NCBI GenBank assembly: GCA_000193795.2
Contig: AEPI01000125.1
Location: 1 to 64,000, forward strand
DNA from: Neisseria lactamica NS19
Lineage (GTDB): Bacteria; Pseudomonadota; Gammaproteobacteria; Burkholderiales; Neisseriaceae
Length of the DNA: 64,000 nt
Direction of reading: 5' to 3'
The first letter of the stretch is position 1. Each line of letters starts with the position of its first letter. Below the pieces are notes generated by a model. That model saw only the letters and a list, made by a program, of their open reading frames with translations. It ran no database searches and was not told the origin of the DNA. The position numbers and the translations under genes were made by a program. Below, piece by piece: positions 1 to 7,893 of this stretch.

Positions 1-1
1 G

Positions 2-1054
2 TCAATAATCGACTTTAATCCCCGAGGCTTTTTCCGCCCCGCCCGAACTGCCTTCCGGCCCGGACTGCAAGGGATACAGGTTAAGTTTTTCCATCAGGAT
101 TCTGTCGCCGTCTTCGTCCGGATTGCCCGTGGTCAGCAGTTTGTCGCCGTAGAAAATCGAGTTCGCGCCCGCCATAAAGCACATCGCCTGCATCGCTTCC
201 GGCATATTGCTGCGCCCAGCCGACAGCCGGACGTAGCTTTGCGGCATCGTAATCCGCGCCACGGCGATGGTGCGGACAAATTCGGTCCAGTCCAAATCTT
301 CGGCACCGGCAAGCGGCGTGCCTTCCACTTTGACCAACTGATTAATCGGCACGCTTTCGGGCTGCGGGTCGAGATTGGCGAGACTGGCAATCAGCCCGGC
401 ACGTTCGGCGCGGGTTTCGTTCATCCCGACGATGCCGCCGCAGCAGACTTTCAAACCGGCGTTGCGGACTTTGCCCAAGGTGTCCATTCGGTCTTCGTGT
501 TGGCGGGTGTGGATGATGTCGTTGTAGCGGTCGGGGTCGGTGTCGAGGTTGTGGTTGTAATAATCCAAGCCCGCCTCTTTCAAGTCTTCCGCCATACCTT
601 CTTCGAGCATACCGAACGTGCCGCAGGTTTCCATACCCAAGCCCTTGACGGCTTTGATGATTGCGGAAACCGTCTCCACGTCTTTGGGTTTGGGGCCGCG
701 CCACGCCGCCCCCATACAGAACCGGCTTGCGCCGCGCGATTTGGCGATTTTGGCTTTTTCGACGATTTCATCCACATCCATCATCTGCTCTTTGCCCAGA
801 TTGGTGTTGTGGTGTGCCGATTGCGGACAGTAGGCGCAATCTTCGGGACAACCGCCGGTTTTGATCGACAACAGCGTGGAAAGTTGGATTTCGCGCGGGT
901 TGAAATTTTGGCGGTGGATTTCTGCCGCCTGATAGACAAGTTCTAAGAACGGCAGTCCGAAAAGTGCCTCGACATCGCATTTTTTCCAATAGCGAGCAGT
1001 CGGATGCGGCTTGCGCTCAGTTTGGCGGCGCAAAGCAACGGGGGATACGGTCAT
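2..1054 (-). CDS. bioB: Biotin synthase BioB
   Basis: Radical-SAM enzyme that inserts sulfur into dethiobiotin, the last step of biotin synthesis, in the cytosol. The 350-residue protein carries the CxxxCxxC cluster motif as GGCPEDCAYCPQS (Cys 69, 73, 76), and further conserved BioB blocks such as YNHNLDT and VEGTPLAG are present. The frame is open upstream to 1255, but that stretch is low-complexity and includes a DUS. The ATG at 1054 starts the typical MTVSPVALRR N-terminus, so I use it. The TGA stop is at 2-4, so the gene is complete. It is separated from mpl by an inverted DUS pair. Confidence 0.97.
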   Translation of the reverse strand: MTVSPVALRRQTERKPHPTARYWKKCDVEALFGLPFLELVYQAAEIHRQNFNPREIQLSTLLSIKTGGCPEDCAYCPQSAHHNTNLGKEQMMDVDEIVEKAKIAKSRGASRFCMGAAWRGPKPKDVETVSAIIKAVKGLGMETCGTFGMLEEGMAEDLKEAGLDYYNHNLDTDPDRYNDIIHTRQHEDRMDTLGKVRNAGLKVCCGGIVGMNETRAERAGLIASLANLDPQPESVPINQLVKVEGTPLAGAEDLDWTEFVRTIAVARITMPQSYVRLSAGRSNMPEAMQAMCFMAGANSIFYGDKLLTTGNPDEDGDRILMEKLNLYPLQSGPEGSSGGAEKASGIKVDY

Positions 1055-1223
1055 AGTGTGTTCTTTCGTATTTACAGCGGCGCAATGACGCTGACGGGCA
1101 GACCGCCGGCGCAATGACGGCGGTTGCGGGTAATCAAATGGCTGAAAACAGCGGCGGCAAGTGTAACGCGTTTGAAAATACGGGGCAAACGGTTTTTCCG
1201 CCTTTGTGCCGCGCAGCCGGGAA

Positions 1224-1252
1224 ATGCCGTCTGATGGGCTTTCAGACGGCAT
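1224..1252 (-). terminator. Inverted DUS pair, terminator behind mpl
   Basis: ATGCCGTCTGA and TTCAGACGGCAT face each other across a short loop just after the mpl stop codon. Such paired DUS act both as uptake signals and as hairpin terminators in Neisseria. Confidence 0.75.
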
Positions 1253-1260
1253 CATCCGGG

Positions 1261-2637
1261 CTATCTTAAAGCGTCCAGCAGCTTCCCGTGTATCCCGCCG
1301 AAACCGCCGTTGCTCATCACCAAAATATGGTCGCCGGTTCGGGCGTTTTCCACGATTTCGGCAACGAAGGCATCAAAGTCTTTACCGACGTGCAGCCTGC
1401 CGCCCAAAGGCGCGAGGGCTTCGGCAACGTCCCAGTCCGCGCCGCCGGCGTAGCAGAACACTTGGTCGGCTTCTTTGAGGCTTGCGGGCAGGGCGGACTT
1501 CATCGTGCCCAGCTTCATCGTGTTGGAACGCGGTTCGAGGACGGCGAGGATGCGCGCGCCGCCGACACGTTGGCGCAAACCTTGAATTGTGGTTTCGATG
1601 GCGGTCGGATGGTGGGCGAAGTCGTCGTAAACGGTGATGCCGTTTGCCGTGCCTTTGATTTCCATCCGGCGTTTGACGTTTTTAAACGCGCCCAAGGCTT
1701 CGCAGGCCGTCTGAATGTCGACTCCGACGTGACGCGCGGCGGCGATGACGGCAAGCGCGTTCATACGGTTGTGCCTGCCCATCAAATCCCATTTGACGCG
1801 TCCGGCCGTTTTGCCGTCAAGCAACACGTCGAACGAGCCGTCGGCATTGGCTTCGCCGGCCTGCCAGCCGTGTTCCGTGCCGAATTTCTCCACCGGCGTC
1901 CAGCAGCCTTTGTCTAAAGTATCCTGCAAGCTTTGCTGCTGTCCGTTACAGATGATTAAGCCTTCAGACGGCACGGTGCGCACGAGGTGGTGGAACTGGG
2001 TCTGTATCGCGCCCAAGTCGGCAAAGATGTCGGCGTGGTCGAATTCCAGATTGTTCAACACGACGGTACGCGGGCGGTAATGTACGAATTTGGAGCGTTT
2101 GTCGAAAAAGGCGGTGTCGTATTCGTCGGCTTCGATGACGAAAAACGGCGATTTGCCGTTCGGATCTTGGCGCGGCGTTTGCGGCAGGCGGGCGGAAACG
2201 CCGAAATTTTCCGGTATGCCGCCGATGAGGAAGCCCGGCGCGAGTCCGGTATATTCCAAAACCCACGCGAGCATAGACGCAGTAGTCGTTTTGCCGTGTG
2301 TCCCCGCCACACCGACTACCCAATGATGGTGCAGCACGTTTTCAGCTAGCCATTGCGGGCCGGAAATATAAGGCAGACCTTTGTTCAAAATCGCCTCGAC
2401 CACATCCATCCCGCGCTTGGCGACATTGCCGATAACGTAAACGTCGGCTTGAAATTCGTCCAACTGCGCGGCATCGAAGCCTTCGTGTACGTCTATGCCC
2501 AAGGCTTCGAGCTGGGTGCTCATCGGCGGATACATCTTCGCGTCGCAACCGCTGACTCCAAACCCCGCTTCTTTGGCAATGGCGGCAAGCCCGCCCATAA
2601 ACGTGCCGCCGATACCGATAATATGGATGTGTTTCAT
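1261..2637 (-). CDS. mpl: UDP-MurNAc:L-alanyl-gamma-D-glutamyl-meso-DAP ligase Mpl
   Basis: Murein tripeptide ligase that recycles L-Ala-D-Glu-mDAP onto UDP-MurNAc, in the cytosol. 458 residues, usual for Mpl. Nucleotide-binding start HIIGIGGTFMGGLA (the related MurC has GIGG.GM), ATP loop GTHGKTT at about residues 112-118, and the Mur-ligase segment VYDDFAHHPTAI. The chosen ATG at 2637 gives MKHIHIIGIGG; an earlier in-frame start would add 11 residues without family support. Single gene on this strand, followed by the DUS hairpin. Confidence 0.95.
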   Translation of the reverse strand: MKHIHIIGIGGTFMGGLAAIAKEAGFGVSGCDAKMYPPMSTQLEALGIDVHEGFDAAQLDEFQADVYVIGNVAKRGMDVVEAILNKGLPYISGPQWLAENVLHHHWVVGVAGTHGKTTTASMLAWVLEYTGLAPGFLIGGIPENFGVSARLPQTPRQDPNGKSPFFVIEADEYDTAFFDKRSKFVHYRPRTVVLNNLEFDHADIFADLGAIQTQFHHLVRTVPSEGLIICNGQQQSLQDTLDKGCWTPVEKFGTEHGWQAGEANADGSFDVLLDGKTAGRVKWDLMGRHNRMNALAVIAAARHVGVDIQTACEALGAFKNVKRRMEIKGTANGITVYDDFAHHPTAIETTIQGLRQRVGGARILAVLEPRSNTMKLGTMKSALPASLKEADQVFCYAGGADWDVAEALAPLGGRLHVGKDFDAFVAEIVENARTGDHILVMSNGGFGGIHGKLLDALR

Positions 2638-2698
2638 CAAAATTCCCCAATCGTTCAAATTTTTCCGCACTGACGCACGACGGCTGATTCGGCTTCAA

Positions 2699-3004
2699 TC
2701 AATGCGGTCTGATGCCGGCATCCGAACCGTCTTTCTGTGCATTCCCTTTCGGATTTTGGACGGCTTCGTCCCTCACCGGGTCCGAATAATCGCCGGCCCC
2801 TGCGTCTTCCGCCCTGTCTTTCACGGCAGGTCTGACCGAACTGTACACCCGATCCCGCCCCAAGCCTGCATTAGTACAATGTTTTCCCGGCGTTTGGCTG
2901 TAACTGGTTTTACCATTATGGCGGCACTCGTAAACATTTGCCGAAAATACGGTCTGAACCGCTGCAACAAGCAATATACTTCCGATAATTTTAGATACTC
3001 GCAT
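2699..3004 (-). CDS. Small secreted protein, DUF4124-like
   Basis: 101 residues with a signal peptide (hydrophobic about residues 5-20, cleavage near VFSA-NV). The mature N-terminus, VYECRHNGKTSYSQTPGKHC, resembles the DUF4124 pattern of a short beta hairpin with two cysteines. The remainder is charged and probably disordered. AAGGAG lies 6-8 bases before the ATG at 3004. Periplasmic location is inferred. No specific function is recognised. It marks the edge of the AT-rich accessory block. Confidence 0.7.
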   Translation of the reverse strand: MRVSKIIGSILLVAAVQTVFSANVYECRHNGKTSYSQTPGKHCTNAGLGRDRVYSSVRPAVKDRAEDAGAGDYSDPVRDEAVQNPKGNAQKDGSDAGIRPH

Positions 3005-3015
3005 ATTAAGCTCCT

Positions 3016-3252
3016 TTATTGTTCTTCTTCAAAAAAGAGAATGTATTTCAGTAGAACTTCATCTAATTCTTTCATTCCCTGCTCATAATTGAACGGATAT
3101 TCCCAACCATCTCCTACTTTGATTTCAGAAATGTCTTTAAACTTCCGCTTAAGGGCGGACACTTTGTCCATATCGTCATCAATTTCCTGTTTGCCAAATG
3201 GTATTTTCCGCTTTTCTAATATCTCATCATAATAACAAGATAAATTAAGCAA
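3016..3252 (-). pseudogene. 3' remnant of an AT-rich immunity-like gene
   Basis: 78-codon open frame with no ATG near its beginning (it opens at TTG/CTG after a stop). The peptide is acidic and ends in a Glu-rich helix (DEVLLKYILFFEEEQ), like neighbouring immunity-type proteins. It is best read as the 3' part of a gene whose front was lost. The 110 bases upstream are GC-richer and contain a different short open frame (TVAEIAKTAEPVNGQM then stop), consistent with a recombination joint near 3255. Function unknown. Confidence 0.45.
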
Positions 3253-3366
3253 TAGCCCCAGGCACTATTTGCGATGACGACTAATCTATGCATTTATGCG
3301 CCGTTCATCTGACCGTTGACCGGCTCGGCTGTCTTTGCTATTTCCGCAACAGTTGAAATTGTACAG

Positions 3367-3858
3367 TTAATAGATTGACACTAAAACGGCGCTCTCTTGT
3401 GCTGCCATTTTCTCATAAAATTTTTTCAAACTTTCAAATGAGGTTCTTAACTCATCTTTAATTTCATCAGCTTCTTCTTCGTATTCCCAAATATCAGGGT
3501 AAATATCGTTTTGGCGAAACGCACTCATATCAAATTTATCAATATGTGTTTCAAAATCAAGATCTTGCAACGCTTTTGCAATTTCTTTCACTCTATCACT
3601 TTTCGTTCCAGATATAAATTCTTCGATTTCTTCCCCAGAAATATTAAACTGTCCTACAATCGCTTCGCTGATTAAATTATCTTTAATCGGTTCGCTGGCA
3701 GATTTTCCTGTCAACAAAAAATGAAGTGCGTCCCACATTTTATCTATATCACAAATTTCTAAGTTCTCATTTTCCTGTGCTTCTTCCACATCATCAAGAC
3801 ACATAAATTTTTCTAATTCAATGTCAGTAGTTGACTGATAATTTGCAATCATTCCCAT
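3367..3858 (-). CDS. DUF1877 (YfbM-like) protein, probable immunity protein
   Basis: 163 residues. The start MGMIANYQST, the central IDKMWDALHFLLTGKSA and the late IYPDIWEYEEE match the DUF1877/YfbM pattern (MGMIG..., DKRWDFLHFGLTG, IYPG). Acidic and AT-rich compared with the core genome. The start codon overlaps the end of an upstream short reading frame (3849-4010) in the way a toxin C-terminus overlaps its immunity gene. DUF1877 proteins are known next to polymorphic toxins; the immunity role here is inferred from that and from the overlap. Confidence 0.8.
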   Translation of the reverse strand: MGMIANYQSTTDIELEKFMCLDDVEEAQENENLEICDIDKMWDALHFLLTGKSASEPIKDNLISEAIVGQFNISGEEIEEFISGTKSDRVKEIAKALQDLDFETHIDKFDMSAFRQNDIYPDIWEYEEEADEIKDELRTSFESLKKFYEKMAAQESAVLVSIY

Positions 3859-4010
3859 TTGTTTTTACTCCATATTTTACTGTATTGTTCTTTACTTCCG
3901 CCCCCGCTGGGGGTTGGATTTTTCAGCAAGTCCGACTTCTGTGCAATCTTTTTCAACCATTTCTTTTCTTCATCAGACAGCTTCTTCAAATTCAATTTCC
4001 TGTTTATTAA
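3849..4010 (-). pseudogene. Toxin C-terminal scrap before the DUF1877 gene
   Basis: Open frame with no good start. It reads LSDEEKKWLKKIAQ, then a Ser/Gly-rich turn (NPTPSGGGS), then KEQYSKIWSKNKWE and a stop. Its stop overlaps the first codons of the DUF1877 gene by 10 bases. Short, basic, no start and tightly overlapping: this looks like the last ~50 residues of a lost polymorphic toxin. Alternatively a short real peptide from TTG at 3995, which has AGGA upstream. Confidence 0.5.
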
Positions 4011-4011
4011 A

Positions 4012-5145
4012 CTAAAATTGATGTCTTACGCAATCAATCAGGAAGCACGAAAACTCAGGATATAGTTCTAAACACAAATCCGGTTTAGATTCTCCTTTTT
4101 TTATGCGAGATATCATATCTTCATATTCCGTTTTGTCTTTTTCCCAGTCAGAAATTATTTCTTGCTTTTCTTCTTCACTGTCATAGTCATCATCTGCTAT
4201 TGCATCCTTTAAAGCCTGTTCTAAATATGTTCTATTATGTTCCTCAAGTTTGTAAAACTTTTCTTTTTCATTTTTCAGCCACAAAACATAATAATAATGT
4301 TCCCAATCAACCGTATAATAATCTGAAATCACTTTATCAAAAAAAGCTAAATACTCATCGTATTTTTCAAGTACATAATAAACATCAAAAATCTCATAAT
4401 CAGCAATGTCATCAGTATTTAAAGAATAGTTATCATCTTGACCATCCTTAACCTGCTTTAAATAGTAAATGGATTTTTCTTTATTCCCAAGATATGCCTC
4501 ACAATAAGAAATAGCCAGCATAAGCCTCATTCGATTAGGATATTTTTTTAATAAGTCCAAAAATATTGCTTCAGCCTGTTCATATTCTTTTAGTTCAAAT
4601 AAGCATACTGCGTAATTGAAAGCATATTTATAACTTTTATCCATATCTTTGGCTATTTCAAAGTATTTTTTGCTTAAGGATATATTTTTTTGCGTATTAT
4701 AAAAATCATCTTTACTTGGTTTACATCCCTGAAATTCACCAAAATAGTAAAGACCAAGACCAGTGTAGGTTTCTATATAAGGTGATTTAAGCTCATAAGC
4801 TTTAGTCAGAAACTCTAATGCTTCCTTGGAATAATCTTCATAAAACCCTATGTTTGTATAAATCCTTGCTTTATGAGCATTATCCAATATTAAGCCAAAG
4901 CGTTCTAAAAAATCCTTTAATAAATTAACACAATCACTTTCGCTATCTCTAAGCCCTAACCTTACTGAAGCTAAAGTACATACTACATCAACATCTGAAG
5001 GATTATCTTCCAGTCTTTCCAATAGATAGTTCTCCATTGTTTCCAGATAAGTTTTTGATTTCTCAAAATCCTTCAAAAATTCTTCTTTATATCTATTTTC
5101 ATACTCTGTTTTGAGCCTATACCAATAAGCTTTTATTTCGTCCAT
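4012..5145 (-). CDS. TPR-repeat protein, possible immunity or orphan accessory protein
   Basis: 377 residues, strongly acidic, AT-rich. Helical pairs of TPR type run through residues ~50-280, for example YKYAFNYAVCLFELKEYEQA and MRLMLAISYCEAYLGNKEKS. No signal peptide or membrane segment. Start chosen at ATG 5145, with GGAGGG about 9 bases upstream; a GTG five codons earlier overlaps that Shine-Dalgarno. A 112-bp near-identical fragment of this gene (bases 4420-4531) recurs at 7378-7489 beside an IS remnant. Function unknown. The position among immunity-type genes suggests a cassette gene. Confidence 0.75.
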   Translation of the reverse strand: MDEIKAYWYRLKTEYENRYKEEFLKDFEKSKTYLETMENYLLERLEDNPSDVDVVCTLASVRLGLRDSESDCVNLLKDFLERFGLILDNAHKARIYTNIGFYEDYSKEALEFLTKAYELKSPYIETYTGLGLYYFGEFQGCKPSKDDFYNTQKNISLSKKYFEIAKDMDKSYKYAFNYAVCLFELKEYEQAEAIFLDLLKKYPNRMRLMLAISYCEAYLGNKEKSIYYLKQVKDGQDDNYSLNTDDIADYEIFDVYYVLEKYDEYLAFFDKVISDYYTVDWEHYYYVLWLKNEKEKFYKLEEHNRTYLEQALKDAIADDDYDSEEEKQEIISDWEKDKTEYEDMISRIKKGESKPDLCLELYPEFSCFLIDCVRHQF

Positions 5146-5214
5146 CAATAAGCCCTCCACCTTTCAAAATTTCAATTTTCCAGCTCGACAATCTGGGATT
5201 TGTTAGTCAATATA

Positions 5215-5520
5215 TTATGCTAGTAAATATTTATCAATAAGTTCTGCCAAAACATTTGTGTTTATAATTTCATCATTTAATAAATCGTCATATTCATTTT
5301 CTAATTCATCTTGCCGCTCCATAATCCAATCTATATGCTCCTTCGAACAAGCATAATTTTGATGGATAAAATAGTACTCAGCTAAAAGGCAATGTGCTTG
5401 AACAAGCGATACAATATCGTCTTTCGTTTCAATAACCTTTTTCATACTACAAACAGCACCATCTATATTACCCTTTTTTAACTGCATAAAGGCTTTATTT
5501 ATATATAATTCAGATTTCAT
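5215..5520 (-). CDS. Small TPR-like protein, possible immunity protein
   Basis: 101 residues, all helical by appearance (FMQLKKGNIDGAVCSMKKVI, then VQAHCLLAEYYFIHQNY), compatible with one or two TPR units. Start ATG 5520 has GGGG/AAGGGG upstream and overlaps by about 10 bases the end of a short frame ending KEILVYKGKKYEI. That overlap repeats the layout seen at 3849 and 6197. No known family recognised. Immunity role is inference from position. Confidence 0.65.
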   Translation of the reverse strand: MKSELYINKAFMQLKKGNIDGAVCSMKKVIETKDDIVSLVQAHCLLAEYYFIHQNYACSKEHIDWIMERQDELENEYDDLLNDEIINTNVLAELIDKYLLA

Positions 5521-5587
5521 ATTTTTTCCCCTTGTAAACCAATATTTCTTTTCCCGCTTTATCAGTTGCTGAAATCTTAACTTTAGT
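5510..5587 (-). pseudogene. Toxin C-terminal scrap before the small TPR gene
   Basis: After the stop of the preceding gene the same frame continues for 25 codons: KVKISATDKAGKEILVY then KGKKYEI and TGA. It overlaps the next ATG by 10 bases. It reads as the terminal beta-rich tail of a lost toxin. Confidence 0.45.
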
Positions 5588-5590
5588 ATT

Positions 5591-6200
5591 TTAGTTTTTG
5601 AGCTTTTTTATCGTATCTAAATAAAATTTCTTGCCACCATCATTATTAGCTAAATCATGCTTTGTTTGTAAAAAAGAAATTACTTCTTTTTTGTATTCTT
5701 CAGGGACACTTTGAATATTTTGATTAATAATATAAACTAAATTTTGATGTGCAATTTTTTTGGTGTCATTTTCTGCATACTCATAAAGTATTTCCATTTA
5801 TCAGGGTAATATTCAAAATTTTTTAAGCGCGGTAAATAGTTAGAAACATAACCTGCAAGTCCTTTTTTATAAGCATTTGATAAAATAAAATTATAAATTT
5901 CAGTGGTTTCTTCAAGTTGGTATCTTAGTATCATATTTCCCAAAATAGATATGATATTCAATAGTATTTTTTCATTATCTGAATAATTAAGTGCTATCTG
6001 TAAAAGTTCCTCAGCAAATTTGTCATCTTTGAAATACGGAGAATAGTATAATGACATTTCATCTCTAGGTGTTTTTTCAAATAACTTTAGAATATTAACT
6101 ACTTCTGTTTCTGTTTTCATTTTCCAGTTTTTAATCTCTACTTTAAGCAATTGAATATCATTTATTTTTTCTTTATCTTAAATGGAATATTTTCACTCAT
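5591..6200 (-). pseudogene. Immunity-like gene broken by two single-base frameshifts
   Basis: A good start (ATG 6200 after GAGGGAG) gives MSENIPFKIKKK and a stop. Adding one A to the 6-base run at 6165-6170 opens a long frame (KINDIQLLKVEIKNWKMKTE...). That frame stops after MTPKK, and adding one A to the 7-base run at 5755-5761 continues it as IAHQNLVYIINQNIQSVPEE to the end. Restored length would be about 200 residues, helical and AT-rich. It resembles HEAT-like immunity proteins only in general terms. Pseudogene, slipping gene or assembly error cannot be told apart here. Confidence 0.65.
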
Positions 6201-6256
6201 GACTCCCTCTTTTTTACCAATTCAAATTTGATTCTATAATATCCATTTACTAACGT
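6197..6256 (-). pseudogene. Toxin C-terminal scrap
   Basis: Short open frame TYTLVNGYYRIKFELVKKRES with its TGA overlapping the ATG at 6200 (ATGA). Same arrangement as the scraps at 3849 and 5510. Reads as a lost toxin's terminal strand. Confidence 0.45.
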
Positions 6257-6905
6257 ATAAGTTCAAGCCATTTTTTTGCATTTTCACAAGTACTATCAAT
6301 AGGTGTTGTATGATTGTTTGTAAACACTTCCCACTCCCAATCTTCTGCTCCAACACAGCCTAATTTCGTGTATTCTTCAAGAAATTCTGCAAAAGAATTT
6401 GCCATTACATAACCATGCAAGTCGCTCCCATTGTGACTTAAGTAGACTACTTTCCCATAAGACTCTTTTTCTAAATCTATAGCTAATAAATCACCATTTT
6501 CAATCTCCTGAAATGCCAGCTTATTGTGAAAAATCTTGTCATAGGGATTATCATAATTAGGGTAGCAAATATCTACCAAACCTTTTCTACTTTTTTCTAA
6601 AATGGGAATTAAATCTATTCCAAAATGCAAACTACCCGAAAAAATTTCCACTAACTCACTCGGTAATGGTAATATTGGTTTTTCTTCAAAAAAATATCCC
6701 AATAAAACTCTAGATGTGATGAAATTTCTTTCAATGCCTGTCTAAATTCTATTGGTAGACTGTAACCTAATTCTTCTTCAAGCTTTAGAATTTCTTCTTC
6801 TTTTGCAACTTCTTTGCAAACAATTTCTTCTGTAAATCCACCTAATTCTTTTACTCTGTTTCTAAAGAAGTTTAATCTATCTAATATCTCATTTTTATTG
6901 TACAT
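6250..6905 (-). pseudogene. SUKH (SMI1/KNR4) immunity protein, one-base frameshift
   Basis: Two overlapping frames make one SMI1/KNR4 domain. The first half starts at ATG 6905 and has EEEILKLEEELGYSLPIEFR, the SUKH signature, ending WDIF. The second half (from ~6690) continues FEEKPILPLPSELVEIF ... YVMANSFAEFLEEY. One extra base in the 7-base A run at 6688-6694 (T run on the coding strand) would join them into a protein of about 217 residues. SUKH proteins neutralise nuclease and deaminase toxins. The gene is therefore a probable immunity gene, disrupted as read. Confidence 0.75.
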
Positions 6906-6922
6906 AATGTATCTCCTACAAA

Positions 6923-7324
6923 TTATAATTTTGGAGCTGTACTAGATAACTGGAATAAATTCTGCTTTACTAATTGTTTTAAAATAGAAATTTGAACTTT
7001 TATTTTACCGTGGTTAAAACGCCATTCACATTCCTTCAAATACAGCTCAAAATGCTCTTTGGGAATGCCGTTAAACTTACGTAAGTGGCGTTTTGCCTGA
7101 TTCCCAAAGTTCTCAATATGGCTTTCATCAACTTCTACTTCGCCATCAGACATTTCCAGATGCGGGCTGTTATGAAAAATCAGTACACGTAACCGATGAA
7201 AGTAATAGGCTGCCGTGTTTTTATTAACACTGACTAATTGCGCTGCCGTGCGTGCGGTAACACCTGCAATAAACAGCCCAATCAGTTTGTTTTGTCTGTA
7301 CTGACTTAAACGGCTTCTTCTCAT
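6923..7324 (-). pseudogene. IS1016-family transposase with internal in-frame deletion
   Basis: 133 residues. The N-terminal helix-turn-helix (RLSQYRQNKLIGLFIAGVTA ... NKNTAAYYFHRLR) and the C-terminal motif NQAKRHLRKFNGIPKEHFEL are those of IS1016/IS1595 transposases. The two halves are joined at EVDESHIENF, so most of the catalytic DDE core is missing. The frame runs through the left terminal repeat into flanking DNA. Not expected to transpose by itself. Confidence 0.8.
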
Positions 7325-7377
7325 AGGGATTATTCTAACCTGAAATTAGATTTCCCCTAGTTATCTAGTACAGCCCC
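6933..7377 (-). mobile_element. IS1016-type element, internally deleted
   Basis: About 445 bp with imperfect terminal inverted repeats: GGAGCTGTACTAGATAACT at 6933-6951 and AGTTATCTAGTACAGCCCC at 7359-7377. Full IS1016 elements are roughly 700 bp; the middle is missing here. No clear target duplication is visible. The right end abuts a copied fragment of the TPR gene. Confidence 0.8.
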
Positions 7378-7489
7378 TAAAGAATAGTTATCATCTTGAC
7401 CATCCTTAACCTGCTTTAAATAATAAATGGACTTTTCTTTATCCCCAAGATATGCCTCACAATAAGAAATAGCCAGCATAAGCCTCATT
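7378..7489 (-). repeat. Duplicated fragment of the TPR gene next to the IS end
   Basis: Near-identical to bases 4420-4531 of the TPR gene, with only a few differences. It begins exactly at the IS end, so the TPR frame reads MRLMLAISYCEAYLGDKEKS and on into the terminal repeat (GAVLDN, stop). It is a remnant of a second TPR cassette or the trace of a recombination through the element. Confidence 0.85.
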
Positions 7490-7568
7490 GTTTTTCTCCG
7501 GTTAAGTAATCTGCACCGCTATCATAGATTGCCCTTGCCGGATCATAAAAAAATTCGCAATTTTTCAT
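7485..7568 (-). CDS. Very short open frame upstream of the TPR fragment
   Basis: 27 codons starting MKNCEFFYDPARAIYDSG with GAGG upstream of the ATG at 7568. Its TGA overlaps the ATG of the TPR fragment (ATGA). It may be the start of a degraded cassette gene. Function unknown; could be chance. Confidence 0.3.
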   Translation of the reverse strand: MKNCEFFYDPARAIYDSGADYLTGEKQ

Positions 7569-7686
7569 AGTGTCCTCACGCTTTAACCGGTTCGCAATCT
7601 TATACCCGCGATTTTGAAACCCGCTCATAAAACCTGATTGCTTACTTTGTTAAGGATTCCATTAACCCGATTTTGAGCAATATCTG
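7569..7686. other. Intergenic stretch, nothing recognised
   Basis: AT-rich spacer between the accessory block and the core genes. No repeat, hairpin or RNA gene was recognised. Confidence 0.4.
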
Positions 7687-7884
7687 TCAAAACCATTTCC
7701 ACCACATCCAAAACAAAACCGTTGCCGCCACGGCATTGGACAATAAGATGAGTTTCCACTGCCCTGCCTTATGCGGTACGGTCCTTCCCGGCTTCAAAAC
7801 GCCGCCATAAAAAAACGGCGACAGCAGCATAGAAGTGATACATAAGAAAATCAATACGCCGTAATAGATTTTTTCAGACGGCAT
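7687..7884 (-). CDS. Small two-helix membrane protein
   Basis: 65 residues with two hydrophobic segments (about 6-28 and 45-62) and a basic linker (KPGRTVPHKAGQWK), so an inner-membrane hairpin protein is likely. GAGGAAA precedes the ATG by about 6 bases. The first codons, MPSE, are encoded by a DUS (ATGCCGTCTGAA), so the uptake signal provides the start codon. It lies 9 bases after the methyltransferase gene and is probably cotranscribed. Function unknown. Confidence 0.7.
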   Translation of the reverse strand: MPSEKIYYGVLIFLCITSMLLSPFFYGGVLKPGRTVPHKAGQWKLILLSNAVAATVLFWMWWKWF

Positions 7885-7893
7885 TTCTTTTCC

